This document shows positions 39,495-51,700 of a stretch of DNA of 64,000 nt, in pieces. Below the pieces are notes generated by a model that ran no database searches, was not told the DNA's origin, and saw only the letters and a program-made list of their open reading frames with translations. The position numbers and the translations under genes are program-made. The DNA comes from Brachycybe producta (lineage: Eukaryota > Arthropoda > Diplopoda > Playtdesmida > Andrognathidae). Where the stretch lies: contig JAUPFP010000202.1 of the NCBI GenBank assembly GCA_036925085.1, positions 17,869 to 81,868 of the forward strand, read 5' to 3'. The first letter of the stretch is position 1; the number at the start of each line of letters is the position of its first letter.

Positions 39495-40573
39495 CGTACC
39501 AACCTTAAACGTTAAACCTAAACCTTCAACCTTAAACGTTCAAACTTAAACGTTCAACCTTAAACATTCAACCTTAAACGTTCAACCTTAAAATTTCAAC
39601 CTTAAACGTTCAACCTTAAACGTGACACCTTAAACGTGAAACCTTAAACGTGAAACTTTAAACGTGAAACCTTAAACGTGAAAAATTAAACGTGAAACCT
39701 TAAACGTGAAACCTTAAACGTTCAACCTTAAACGTTCAACCTTAAACGTTCAACCTTAAACGTTCAACCTTAAACGTGAAACCTTAAACATTCAACCTTA
39801 AACATGAAACCTTAAATGTGAAACCTTAAACGTTCAACCTTAAACGTTCAACCTTATACGTTCAACTTTAAACGTTCAACCTTATACGTTCAACCTTAAA
39901 CAATCAACCTTAAACTTTCAACCTTATACGTTCAACCTTAAACGTTCAACCTTATACGTTCAACCTTAAACGTTCAACCTTAAATGTTCAACCTTAAACG
40001 TTCAACCTTAAACATTCAACCTTAAATGTTCAACCTTAAATGTTCAACCTTAAATGTTCAACCTTAAATGTTCAACCTTAAACGTGAAACCTTAAACATG
40101 AAACCTTAAATGTTCAACCTTAAACGTGAAACCTTAAACGTAAAACCTTAAACGTAAAACTTTAAACGTAAAACCTTAAACATTCAACCTTAAACGTTCA
40201 ACCTTAAACGTTCAACCTTAAACGTTCAACCTTAAACTAAAAAACCTTAAATATTCAACCTTAAACGTTCAACCGTAAACGTTCAACCTTAAACGTTCAA
40301 CCTTAAACGTGGAAACCTTAAACGTGAAACCTTAAACGTGAAACCTTAAACGTGAAACCTTGAACGTGCAACCTTAAACGTGAAACTTTAAACGTGAAAC
40401 CTTAAACATGAAACCTTAAACGTGAAACCTTAAACGTGAAACCTTAAACGTGAACCTTAAACGTGAAACCTTAAACGTTCAACCTTAAACGTGAAACATT
40501 AAATGTTCAACCTTAAACGTTCAACCTTAAACGTTCAACCTTAAACGTTCAACCTTAAACGTTCAAACTTAAA
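39495..40573. repeat. Compact block d, copy 1 (1,079 bp)
   Basis: Cassette gttaaacctaaacc followed by gttcaaactt, then aaaatttc, gtgacacc, a B run containing one gtgaaaaatt unit near 39680, caatcaacc near 39902, a run of four atgttcaacc units near 40024-40079, gtaaaacc units, CTAAAAAACC near 40238, a 15-bp gtggaaacc unit near 40310 and ttgaacgtgcaacc near 40363. Its duplicate at 45807-46899 is one unit (14 bp) longer. Overall it is a rearranged relative of module a. Confidence 0.82.
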
Positions 40574-41214
40574 CGTACCAACCTTAAACGTTAAACCTAA
40601 ACCTTCAACCTTAAACGTTCAACCTTAAACGTTCAACCTTAAACATTCAACCTTAAACGTTCAACCTTAAAATTTCAACCTTAAACGTTCAACCTTAAAA
40701 TTTCAACCTTAAACGTTCAACCTTAAATGTGACACCTTAAACGTGAACCTTAAACGTGAAACTTTAAACTTGAAACCTTAAAAGTTCAACCTTAAACGTT
40801 CAACCTTAAATGTTCAACCTTAAACGTTCAACCTTAAAGGTTCAACCTTAAACGTTCAACCTTAAACGTTCAACCTTAAACGTGAAACCTTAAACGTGAA
40901 CAATTAAACGTGAAACTTTAAACGTGAAACCTTAAACATTCAACCTTAAACGTTTAACCTTAAATGTTCAACCTTAAACGTTCAACCTTAAACGTGAAAC
41001 CTTAAACGTGAACCTAAACGTGAAACCTTGAATGTGTAACCTTAAACGTGAAACTTTAAACGTGAAACCTTAAACGTGAAACCTTAAACGTGAAACCTTA
41101 AACATGAAACCTTAAACGTGAAACCTTAAACGTGAAACCTTAAACGTTCAACCTTAAACGTGAAACATTAAACGTTCAACCTTAAATGTTCAACCTTAAA
41201 CGTTCAAACTTAAA
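40574..41214. repeat. Short block e, copy 1 (641 bp)
   Basis: The shortest boundary-to-boundary block. It has two successive aaaatttcaacc units, gtgacacc, an aaagttc and an aaaggttc unit, a gtgaacaatt unit near 40896, gtttaacc and ttgaatgtgtaacc. It lacks both the caatcaacc and CTAAAAAACC cassettes. The duplicate at 46900-47542 is 2 bp longer. This copy lost one base in a gtgaacc unit near 40745 and one base in a gtgaaccta unit near 41010, which accounts for the 2-bp difference. Confidence 0.85.
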
Positions 41215-42348
41215 CGTACCAACCTTAAACGTTTAACCTAAACCTTCAACCTTAAACGTTCAACCTTAAACGTTCAACCTTAAACATTCAACCTTAAACG
41301 TTCAACCTTAAAATTTCAACCTTAAACGTTCAACCTTAAACGTGACACCTTAAACGTGAAACCTTAAACGTGAAACTTTAACGTGAAACCTTAAACGTGA
41401 AACCTTAAACGTGAAACCTTAAACGTGAAACCTTAAACGTGAAACCTTAAACGTTCAACCTTAAACGTTCAACCTTAAACGTTCAACCTTAAACGTTCAA
41501 CCTTAAACGTTCAACCTTAAACGTTCAACCTTAAACGTTCAACCTTAAACGTTCAACCTTAAACGTGAAACCTTAAACATTCAACCTTAAACATGAAACC
41601 TTAAACGTGAAACCTTAAACGTTGAACCTTAAACGTTCAACCTTAAACGTTCAACCTTATACATTCAACCTTAAACGTTCAACCTTATACGTTCAACCTT
41701 AAACAATCAACCTTAAACTTTCAACCTTATACGTTCAACCTTAAACGTTCAACCTTATACGTTCAACCTTTAACGTTCAACCTTAAACGTTCAACCTTAA
41801 ACGTTCAACCTTAAACATTCAACCTTAAATGTTCAACCTTAAATGTTCAACCTTAAACGTGAAACCTTAAACATGAAACCTTAAACATTCAACCTTAAAC
41901 GTTCAACCTTAAACGTGAAACCTTAAACGTGAAAACTTAAATGTGAAATCTTAAACGTTCAACCTTAAACGTTCAACCTTAAACGTTCAACCTTAAACTA
42001 AAAAACCTTAAATGTTCAACCTTAAACGTTCAACCGTAAACGTTCAACCTTAAACGTGAAACCTTAAACGTGAAACCTTAAACGTGAAACCTTAAACGTG
42101 AAACCTTAAACGTGAAACCTTAAACGTGAAACCTTGAACGTGTAACCTTAAACGTGAAACTTTAAACGTGAAACCTTAAACGTGAAACCTTAAACGTGAA
42201 ACCTTAAACGTGAAACCTTAAACATGAAACCTTAAACGTGAAACCTTAAACGTGAAACCTTAAACGTTCAACCTTAAACGTGAAACATTAAACGTTCAAC
42301 CTTAAACGTTCAACCTTAAACATTCAACCTTAAACGTTCAAACTTAAA
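41215..42348. repeat. Module a, copy with deletion (1,134 bp)
   Basis: Module a order with the cassette variant gtttaacctaaacc, aaaatttc, gtgacacc, attgaacc near 41627, caatcaacc near 41705, cctttaacgttc, CTAAAAAACC near 41999 and ttgaacgtgtaacc. It is 43 bp shorter than the standard 1,177-bp form. That equals three units plus one base, and the single missing base is visible in ctttaacgtg near 41379. The gtaaaacc unit between attcaacc and gtgaaaactt is among those missing. Confidence 0.84.
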
Positions 42349-45300
42349 CGTACCAACCTTAAACGTTAAACCTAAACCTTCAACCTTAAACGTTCAACCT
42401 TTAACGTTCAACCTTAAACGTTCAACCTTAAACGTTCAACCTTAAACGTGAAACCTTAAACGTTCAACCTTAAACGTTCCACCTTAAACGTTAAATCTTA
42501 AACGTGATCCTTAAACGTGAAACCTTAAACGTTCAACCTTAAACGTTCAACCTTAAACGTTCAACCTTAAACGTTCAACCTTAAATGTTCAACCTTAAAC
42601 GTTCAACCTTAAATGTTCAACCTTAAACGTTCAACCTTAAACGTTCAACCTTAAACGTTCAACCTTAAACGTTCAACCTTAAATGTTCAACCTTAAACGT
42701 TCAACCTTAAACGTTCAACCTTAAACGTTAAACCTTAAATGTTCAACCGTAAACGTTCAACCTTAAACGTGAAACCTTAAACGTTCAACCTTAAACGTGA
42801 AACCTTAAATGTGTAACCTTAAACGTGAAACCTTAAATGTGAAACCTTAAACGTTCAACCTTAAATGTTCAATCTTAAACGTTCAACCTTAAACGTTCAA
42901 CCTTAAACGTTCAACCTTAAATGTGAAAGCTTAAATGTGAAACCTTATACGTTCAACTTTAAACATTCAACCTTAAGCGTGAAACCTTAAACGTGAAACT
43001 TTAAATGTGAAACTTTAAACGTGAAACCTAAAATGTTCAACCTTAAACGTTCAACGTTAAACTTTCAACCTTAAACGTTCAACCTTAAACGTTCAACCTT
43101 AAACGTTTAACCTTAAATGTTCAACCTTAAACGTTCAACCTTAAACGTTAATCCTTAAACGTTCAACCTTAAACGTTCCACCTTAAACATGAAACCTTAA
43201 ACGTTCAACCGTAAACGTTCAACCTTAAACGTGAAATCTTAAACATTCAAACATAAACGTGAAACCTTAAACGTGTAACCTTAAACGTGAAACCTTAAAC
43301 ATGAAACCTTAAACGTTCAACCTTAAATGATCAACCTTAAACGTTCAACCTTAAACGTTCAACCTTAAATGTTCAACTTTAAACATTCAACCTTAAACAT
43401 TCAACCTTAAATGTGAAACCTTAAACGTGAAACCTTAAACGTTAAACCTTAAACGTTCAACCTTAAACGTTCAACCTTAAACGTTCAACCTTAAACGTTC
43501 AACCGTAAATGTTCAACCTTAAACGTTCAACCATAAACATTCAACCTTAAACGTGAAACCTTAAATGTTCAACCTTAAACATTCAACCTTAAACGTGAAA
43601 CCTTAAACGTGAAACCTTAAACGTGAAACCTTAAACGTGAAATCTTAAACGTAAACCTTAAACGTGAAACCTTAAACGTGAAACCTTAAACGTGAAACCT
43701 TAAACGTGAAACCTTAAACGTGAAACCTTAAACGTGAAACCTTAAACTTGAAACCTTAAACGTGAAACCTTAAACGTTCAACCTTAAACGTTCAACCTTA
43801 AACGTTCAACCTTAATTGTTCAACCTTAAACGTTCAACCTTAAACGTTCAACCTTAAACGTGAAACCTTAAACGTGAAACCTTAAACGTGAAACCTTAAA
43901 CGTGAAACCTTAAACGTGAAACCTTAAACGTTCAACCTTAAACGTTCAACCTTATACGTTCAACCTTAAACGTTCAACCTTATACGTTCAACCTTAAACA
44001 ATCAACCTTAAACTTTCAACCTTATACGTTCAACCTTAAACTTTCAACCTTATACGTTCAACCTTAAACGTTCAACCTTAAACATTCAACCTTAAATGTT
44101 CAACCTTATATGTTCAACCTTAAACGTGAAACCTTAAACGTGAAAACTTAAATGTGAAATCTTAAACGTTCAACCTTAAACGTTCAACCTTAAACTAAAA
44201 AACCTTAAATGTTCAACCTTAAACGTTCAACCGTAAACGTTCAACCTTAAACGTTCAACCTTAAACGTTCAACCTTAAACATTCAACCTTAAACGTTCAA
44301 CCTTAAACGTTCAACCTTAAACGTTCAACCTTAAACGTTCAACCTTAAACGTTCAACCTTAAACGTTCAACCTTAAACGTTCATCCTTAAACGTGATCCT
44401 TAAACGTGAAACCTTAAACGTTCAACCTTAAATGTTCAACCTTAAACGTTCAACCTTAAACGTTCAACCTTAAACGTTCAACCTTAAACGTTAAACCTTA
44501 AACGTTCAACCGTAAACGTTCAACCTTAAATGTGAAACCTTAAACGTTCAACCTTAAACGTGAAACCTTAAACGTGTAACCTTAAACGTGAAACCTTAAA
44601 CGTGAAACCTTAAACGTTCAACCTTAAATGTTCAATCTTAAACGTTCAACCTTAAACGTTCAACCTTAAACGTTCAACCTTAAATGTGAAAGCTTAAACG
44701 TGAAACATTATACGTTCAAACTTAAACATTCAACCTTAAACGTGAAACCTTAAACGTGAAACTTTAAATGTGAAACATTAAACGTGAAACCTTAAATGTT
44801 CAACCTTAAATGTTCAACCTTAAACGTTCAACCTTAAATGTTCAACCTTAAATGTTCAACCTTAAACGTTCAACCTTAAACGTTCAACCTTAAACGTTCA
44901 ACCTTAAACGTTCAACCTTAAACATGAAACCTTAAACGTGAAAACTTAATTGTGAAATCTTAAACGTTCAACCTTAAACGTTCAAAATTAAACTAAAAAA
45001 CCTTAAATGTTCAACCTTAAACGTTCAACCGTAAACGTTCAACCTTAAACGTTCAACCTTAAACGTTCAACCTTAAACGTGAAACTTTAAACATGAAACC
45101 TTAAACGTGAAACCTTGAACGTGTAACCTTAAACGTGAAACTTTAAACGTGAAACCTTAAACGTGAAACCTTAAACGTGAAACCTTAAACATGAAACCTT
45201 AAACGTGAAACCTTAAACGTTCAACCTTAAACGTTCAACCTTAAACGTTCAACCTTAAACGTTCAACCTTAAACGTTCAACCTTAAACGTGAAACCTTAA

Positions 45301-45806
45301 ACGTGAAACCTTAAACGTGAAACCTTAAACGTGAAACCTTAAACGTGAAACCTTAAACGTGAAACCTTAAACGTTCAACCTTAAACGTTCAACCTTATAC
45401 GTTCAACCTTAAACGTTCAACCTTATACGTTCAACCTTAAACAATCAACCTTAAACTTTCAACCTTATACGTTCAACCTTAAACGTTCAACCTTATACGT
45501 TCAACCTTAAACGTTCAACCTTAAACATTCAACCTTAAATGTTCAACCTTAAACGTGAAACCTTAAACATGAAACCTTAAATGATCAACCTTAAACGTGA
45601 AACCTTAAACGTAAAACCTTAAACGTGAAACCTTAAACATTCAACCTTAAACGTTCAACCTTAACTGTTCAACCTTAAACATGAAACCTTAAACGTGAAA
45701 ACTTAACTGTGAAATCTTAAATGTTCAACCTTAAACGTTCAAAATTAAACTAAAAAACCTTAAATGTTCAACCTTAAACATTAAACATTAAACGTTCAAA
45801 CTTAAA
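42349..45806. repeat. Chimeric block: module b 5' half joined to module c 3' end
   Basis: Module b from the cassette to about 44920: cctttaacgttc, gtgatcc near 42505, gttaatcc/gttccacc, aatgatc, gtaaacc near 43652, caatcaacc near 43995, CTAAAAAACC near 44196, second gtgatcc near 44394. It then switches to module c interior (aaacatgaaacc, gtgaaaacttaattgtg, attaaactaaaaaacc) and ends as module c does. The gttccatc/agtaaacc and ttaaaagtgtaacc landmarks of module b are absent, as expected for a duplication-junction block. Confidence 0.84.
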
Positions 45807-46899
45807 CGTACCAACCTTAAACGTTAAACCTAAACCTTCAACCTTAAACGTTCAAACTTAAACGTTCAACCTTAAACATTCAACCTTAAACGTTCAACCT
45901 TAAAATTTCAACCTTAAACGTTCAACCTTAAACGTGACACCTTAAACGTGAAACCTTAAACGTGAAACTTTAAACGTGAAACCTTAAACGTGAAACCTTA
46001 AACGTGAAACCTTAAACGTGAAACCTTAAACGTTCAACCTTAAACGTTCAACCTTAAACGTTCAACCTTAAACGTTCAACCTTAAACGTGAAACCTTAAA
46101 CATTCAACCTTAAACATGAAACCTTAAATGTGAAACCTTAAACGTTCAACCTTAAACGTTCAACCTTATACGTTCAACTTTAAACGTTCAACCTTATACG
46201 TTCAACCTTAAACAATCAACCTTAAACTTTCAACCTTATACGTTCAACCTTAAACGTTCAACCTTATACGTTCAACCTTAAACGTTCAACCTTATATGTT
46301 CAACCTTAAACGTTCAACCTTAAACATTCAACCTTAAATGTTCAACCTTAAATGTTCAACCTTAAATGTTCAACCTTAAATGTTCAACCTTAAACGTGAA
46401 ACCTTAAACATGAAACCTTAAATGTTCAACCTTAAACGTGAAACCTTAAACGTAAAACCTTAAACGTAAAACTTTAAACGTAAAACTTTAAACATTCAAC
46501 CTTAAACGTTCAACCTTAAACGTTCAACCTTAAACGTTCAACCTTAAACTAAAAAACCTTAAATATTCAACCTTAAACGTTCAACCGTAAACGTTCAACC
46601 TTAAACGTTCAACGTTAAACGTGAAACCTTAAACGTGAAACCTTAAACGTGAAACCTTAAACGTGAAACCTTGAACGTGCAACCTTAAACGTGAAACTTT
46701 AAACGTGAAACCTTAAACGTGAAACCTTAAACGTGAAACCTTAAACGTGAAACCTTAAACGTGAAACCTTAAACGTGAAACCTTAAACGTGAAACCTTAA
46801 ACGTTCAACCTTAAACGTGAAACATTAAATGTTCAACCTTAAACGTTCAACCTTAAACGTTCAACCTTAAACGTTCAACCTTAAACGTTCAAACTTAAA
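45807..46899. repeat. Compact block d, copy 2 (1,093 bp)
   Basis: Duplicate of the block at 39495, longer by 14 bp. The 15-bp gtggaaacc unit of copy 1 is replaced here by ordinary 14-bp units, and the gtgaaaaatt unit is an ordinary gtgaaacc. One A unit of copy 1 near 39978 (aaatgttcaacc) reads ttatatgttcaacc here near 46292. ttgaacgtgcaacc recurs near 46671, confirming orthology of the two copies. Confidence 0.84.
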
Positions 46900-47542
46900 C
46901 GTACCAACCTTAAACGTTAAACCTAAACCTTCAACCTTAAACGTTCAACCTTAAACGTTCAACCTTAAACATTCAACCTTAAACGTTCAACCTTAAAATT
47001 TCAACCTTAAACGTTCAACCTTAAAATTTCAACCTTAAACGTTCAACCTTAAATGTGACACCTTAAACGTGAAACCTTAAACGTGAAACTTTAAACGTGA
47101 AACCTTAAAAGTTCAACCTTAAACGTTCAACCTTAAATGTTCAACCTTAAACGTTCAACCTTAAAGGTTCAACCTTAAACGTTCAACCTTAAACGTTCAA
47201 CCTTAAACGTGAAACCTTAAACGTGAACAATTAAACGTGAAACTTTAAACGTGAAACCTTAAACATTCAACCTTAAACGTTTAACCTTAAATGTTCAACC
47301 TTAAACGTTCAACCTTAAACGTGAAACCTTAAACGTGAACCTTAAACGTGAAACCTTGAATGTGTAACCTTAAACGTGAAACTTTAAACGTGAAACCTTA
47401 AACGTGAAACCTTAAACGTGAAACCTTAAACATGAAACCTTAAACGTGAAACCTTAAACGTGAAACCTTAAACGTTCAACCTTAAACGTGAAACATTAAA
47501 CGTTCAACCTTAAATGTTCAACCTTAAACGTTCAAACTTAAA
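46900..47542. repeat. Short block e, copy 2 (643 bp)
   Basis: Duplicate of the block at 40574 with the same order: two aaaatttcaacc units, gtgacacc, aaagttc, aaaggttc, gtgaacaatt near 47224, gtttaacc, a 13-bp gtgaacc unit near 47336 and ttgaatgtgtaacc. The two single-base deletions seen in copy 1 are absent here, so copy 1 is probably the derived form at those sites. Confidence 0.85.
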
Positions 47543-48719
47543 CGTACCAACCTTAAACGTTTAACCTAAACCTTCAACCTTAAACGTTCAACCTTAAACG
47601 TTCAACCTTAAACATTCAACCTTAAACGTTCAACCTTAAAATTTCAACCTTAAACGTTCAACCTTAAACGTGACACCTTAAACGTGAAACCTTAAACGTG
47701 AAACTTTAAACGTGAAACCTTAAACGTGAAACCTTAAACGTGAAACCTTAAACGTGAAACCTTAAACGTGAAACCTTAAACGTTCAACCTTAAACGTTCA
47801 ACCTTAAACGTTCAACCTTAAACGTTCAACCTTAAACGTTCAACCTTAAACGTTCAACCTTAAACGTTCAACCTTAAACGTGAAACCTTAAACATTCAAC
47901 CTTAAACATGAAACCTTAAACGTGAAACCTTAAACGTTGAACCTTAAACGTTCAACCTTAAACGTTCAACCTTATACATTCAACCTTAAACGTTAAACCT
48001 TATACGTTCAACCTTAAACAATCAACCTTAAACTTTCAACCTTATACGTTCAACCTTAAACGTTCAACCTTATACGTTCAACCTTTAACGTTCAACCTTA
48101 AACGTTCAACCTTAAACGTTCAACCTTAAACATTCAACCTTAAATGTTCAACCTTAAATGTTCAACCTTAAACGTGAAACCTTAAACATGAAACCTTAAA
48201 TGTTCAACCTTAAACGTGAAACCTTAAACGTAAAACCTTAAACGTGAAACCTTAAACATTCAACCTTAAACGTTCAACCTTAAACGTGAAACCTTAAACG
48301 TGAAAACTTAAATGTGAAATCTTAAACGTTCAACCTTAAACATTCAACCTTAAACTAAAAAACCTTAAATGTTCAACCTTAAACGTTCAACCGTAAACGT
48401 TCAACCTTAAACGTGAAACCTTAAACGTGAAACCTTAAACGTGAAACCTTAAACGTGAAACCTTAAACGTGAAACCTTAAACGTGAAACCTTAAACGTGA
48501 AACCTTGAACGTGTAACCTTAAACGTGAAACTTTAAACGTGAAACCTTAAACGTGAAACCTTAAACGTGAAACCTTAAACGTGAAACCTTAAACATGAAA
48601 CCTTAAACGTGAAACCTTAAACGTGAAACCTTAAACGTTCAACCTTAAACGTGAAACATTAAACGTTCAACCTTAAACGTTCAACCTTAAACATTCAACC
48701 TTAAACGTTCAAACTTAAA
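47543..48719. repeat. Module a, copy (1,177 bp)
   Basis: Same length as the copies at 12959 and 53899. The cassette is the gtttaacctaaacc form shared with its duplicate at 41215. Landmarks aaaatttc, gtgacacc, attgaacc near 47935, caatcaacc near 48015, cctttaacgttc, gtaaaacc, CTAAAAAACC near 48355 and ttgaacgtgtaacc are all present. One private change is a gttaaacctta unit near 47991, where the other copies have gttcaaccttata. Confidence 0.87.
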
Positions 48720-51700
48720 CGTACCAACCTTAAACGTTAAACCTAAACCTTCAACCTTAAACGTTCAACCTTTAACGTTCAACCTTAAACGTTCAACCTT
48801 AAACGTGAAACCTTAAACGTTCAACCTTAAACGTTCCACCTTAAACGTTAAATCTTAAACGTGATCCTTAAACGTGAAACCTTAAACGTTCAACCTTAAA
48901 CGTTCAACCGTAAACGTTCAACCTTAAACGTTCAACCTTAAATGTTCAACCTTAAACGTTCAACCTTAAATGTTCAACCTTAAACGTTCAACCTTAAACG
49001 TTCAACCTTAAACGTTCAACCTTAAACGTTCAACCTTAAATGTTCAACCTTAAACGTTCAACCTTAAACGTTCAACCTTAAACGTTAAACCTTAAATGTT
49101 CAACCGTAAACGTTCAACCTTAAACGTGAAACCTTAAACGTTCAACCTTAAACGTGAAACCTTAAATGTGTAACCTTAAACGTGAAACCTTAAATGTGAA
49201 ACCTTAAACGTTCAACCTTAAATGTTCAATCTTAAACGTTCAACCTTAAACGTTCAACCTTAAACGTTCAACCTTAAATGTGAAAGCTTAAATGTGAAAC
49301 CTTATACGTTCAACTTTAAACATTCAACCTTAAGCGTGAAACCTTAAACGTGAAACTTTAAATGTGAAACTTTAAACGTGAAACCTAAAATGTTCAACCT
49401 TAAACGTTCAACGTTAAACTTTCAACCTTAAACGTTCAACCTTAAACGTTCAACCTTAAACGTTTAACCTTAAACGTTCAACCTTAAACGTTCAACCTTA
49501 AACGTTAATCCTTAAACGTTCAACCTTAAACGTTCCACCTTAAACATGAAACCTTAAACGTTCAACCGTAAACGTTCAACCTTAAACGTGAAATCTTAAA
49601 CATTCAAACATAAACGTGAAACCTTAAACGTGTAACCTTAAACGTGAAACCTTAAACATGAAACCTTAAACGTTCAACCTTAAATGATCAACCTTAAACG
49701 TTCAACCTTAAACGTTCAACCTTAAATGTTCAACTTTAAACATTCAACCTTAAACATTCAACCTTAAATGTGAAACCTTAAACGTGAAACCTTAAACGTT
49801 AAACCTTAAACATTCAACCTTAAACGTTCAACCTTAAACGTTCAACCTTAAACGTTCAACCGTAAATGTTCAACCTTAAACGTTCAACCATAAACATTCA
49901 ACCTTAAACGTGAAACCTTAAATGTTCAACCTTAAACATTCAACCTTAAACGTGAAACCTTAAACGTGAAACTTTAAACGTGAAACCTTAAACGTGAAAT
50001 CTTAAACGTAAACCTTAAACGTGAAACCTTAAACGTGAAACCTTAAACGTGAAACCTTAAACGTGAAACCTTAAACGTTCAACCTTAAACGTTCAACCTT
50101 AAACTTGAAACCTTAAACGTGAAACCTTAAACGTTCAACCTTAAACGTTCAACCTTAAACGTTCAACCTTAATTGTTCAACCTTAAACGTTCAACCTTAA
50201 ACGTGAAACCTTAAACGTGAAACCTTAAACGTGAAACCTTAAACGTGAAACCTTAAACGTGAAACCTTAAACGTGAAACCTTAAACGTTCAACCTTAAAC
50301 GTTCAACCTTATACGTTCAACCTTAAACGTTCAACCTTATACGTTCAACCTTAAACAATCAACCTTAAACTTTCAACCTTATACGTTCAACCTTAAACTT
50401 TCAACCTTATACGTTCAACCTTAAACGTTCAACCTTAAACATTCAACCTTAAATGTTCAACCTTATATGTTCAACCTTAAACGTGAAACCTTAAACGTGA
50501 AAACTTAAATGTGAAATCTTAAACGTTCAACCTTAAACGTTCAACCTTAAACTAAAAAACCTTAAATGTTCAACCTTAAACGTTCAACCGTAAACGTTCA
50601 ACCTTAAACGTTCAACCTTAAACGTTCAACCTTAAACATTCAACCTTAAACGTTCAACCTTAAACGTTCAACCTTAAACGTTCAACCTTAAACGTTCAAC
50701 CTTAAAAATTCAACCTTAAACGTTCAACCTTAAACGTTCATCCTTAAACGTGATCCTTAAATGTGAAACCTTAAACGTTCAACCTTAAATGTTCAACCTT
50801 AAACGTTCAACCTTAAACGTTCAACCTTAAACGTGTAACCTTAAACGTGAAACCTTAAACGTGAAACCTTAAACGTTCAACCTTAAATGTTCAATCTTAA
50901 ACGTTCAACCTTAAACGTTCAACCTTAAACGTGTAACCTTAAACGTGAAACCTTAAACGTGAAACCTTAAACGTTCAACCTTAAATGTTCAATCTTAAAC
51001 GTTCAACCTTAAACGTTCAACCTTAAACGTTCAACCTTAAATGTGAAAGCTTAAACGTGAAACATTATACGTTCAAACTTAAACATTCAACCTTAAACGT
51101 GAAACGTTAAACGTGAAACTTTAAATGTGAAACATTAAACGTGAAACCTTAAATGTTCAACCTTAAATGTTCAACCTTAAACGTTCAACCTTAAATGTTC
51201 AACCTTAAACGTTCAACCTTAAACGTTCAACCTTAAACGTTCAACCTTAAACATTCAACCTTAATCGTTCAACCTTAAACGTTCAACCTTAAACGTTAAT
51301 CCTTAAACGTTCAACCTTAAACGTTCCACCTTAAACATGAAACCTTAAACGTTCAACCTTAAACGTGAAACCTTAAACGTGAAACTTTAAACGTGAAACC
51401 TTAAACGTTCAACCTTAAACGTTCAACCTTAAACGTTCAACCTTAAATGTTCAACCTTAAACGTTCAACCTTAAACGTTCAACCTTAAACATTCAACCTT
51501 AAACGTTCAACCTTAAACGTTCAACCTTAAACGTTCAACCTTAAACGTTCAACCTTAAACGTTCAACCTTAAACGTACAACCTTAAACGTTCAACCTTAA
51601 ACGTTCAACCTTAAACGTTCAACCTTAAACGTTCAACCTTAAATGTTCAACCTTAAACGTTCAACCTTAAACGTTCAACCTTAAATGTTCAACCTTAATT

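Larger units (their letters stand above)
38590..51255. repeat. ~6.32-kb tandem segmental duplication (two copies)
   Basis: Copy 1 is about 38590-44920 and copy 2 about 44920-51255. Paired landmarks: aattgtgaaatc 38622/44948 (offset 6,326), boundary cassettes 39496/45808 (6,312), 40575/46901 (6,326), 41216/47544 (6,328) and 42350/48721 (6,371). Offset changes are 14, 14, 2 and 43 bp, so copies differ by whole units plus rare single-base indels. The junction near 44920 fuses module b interior (compare 51240) to module c interior (compare 38590). This adjacency is not seen elsewhere in the window. Confidence 0.9.
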
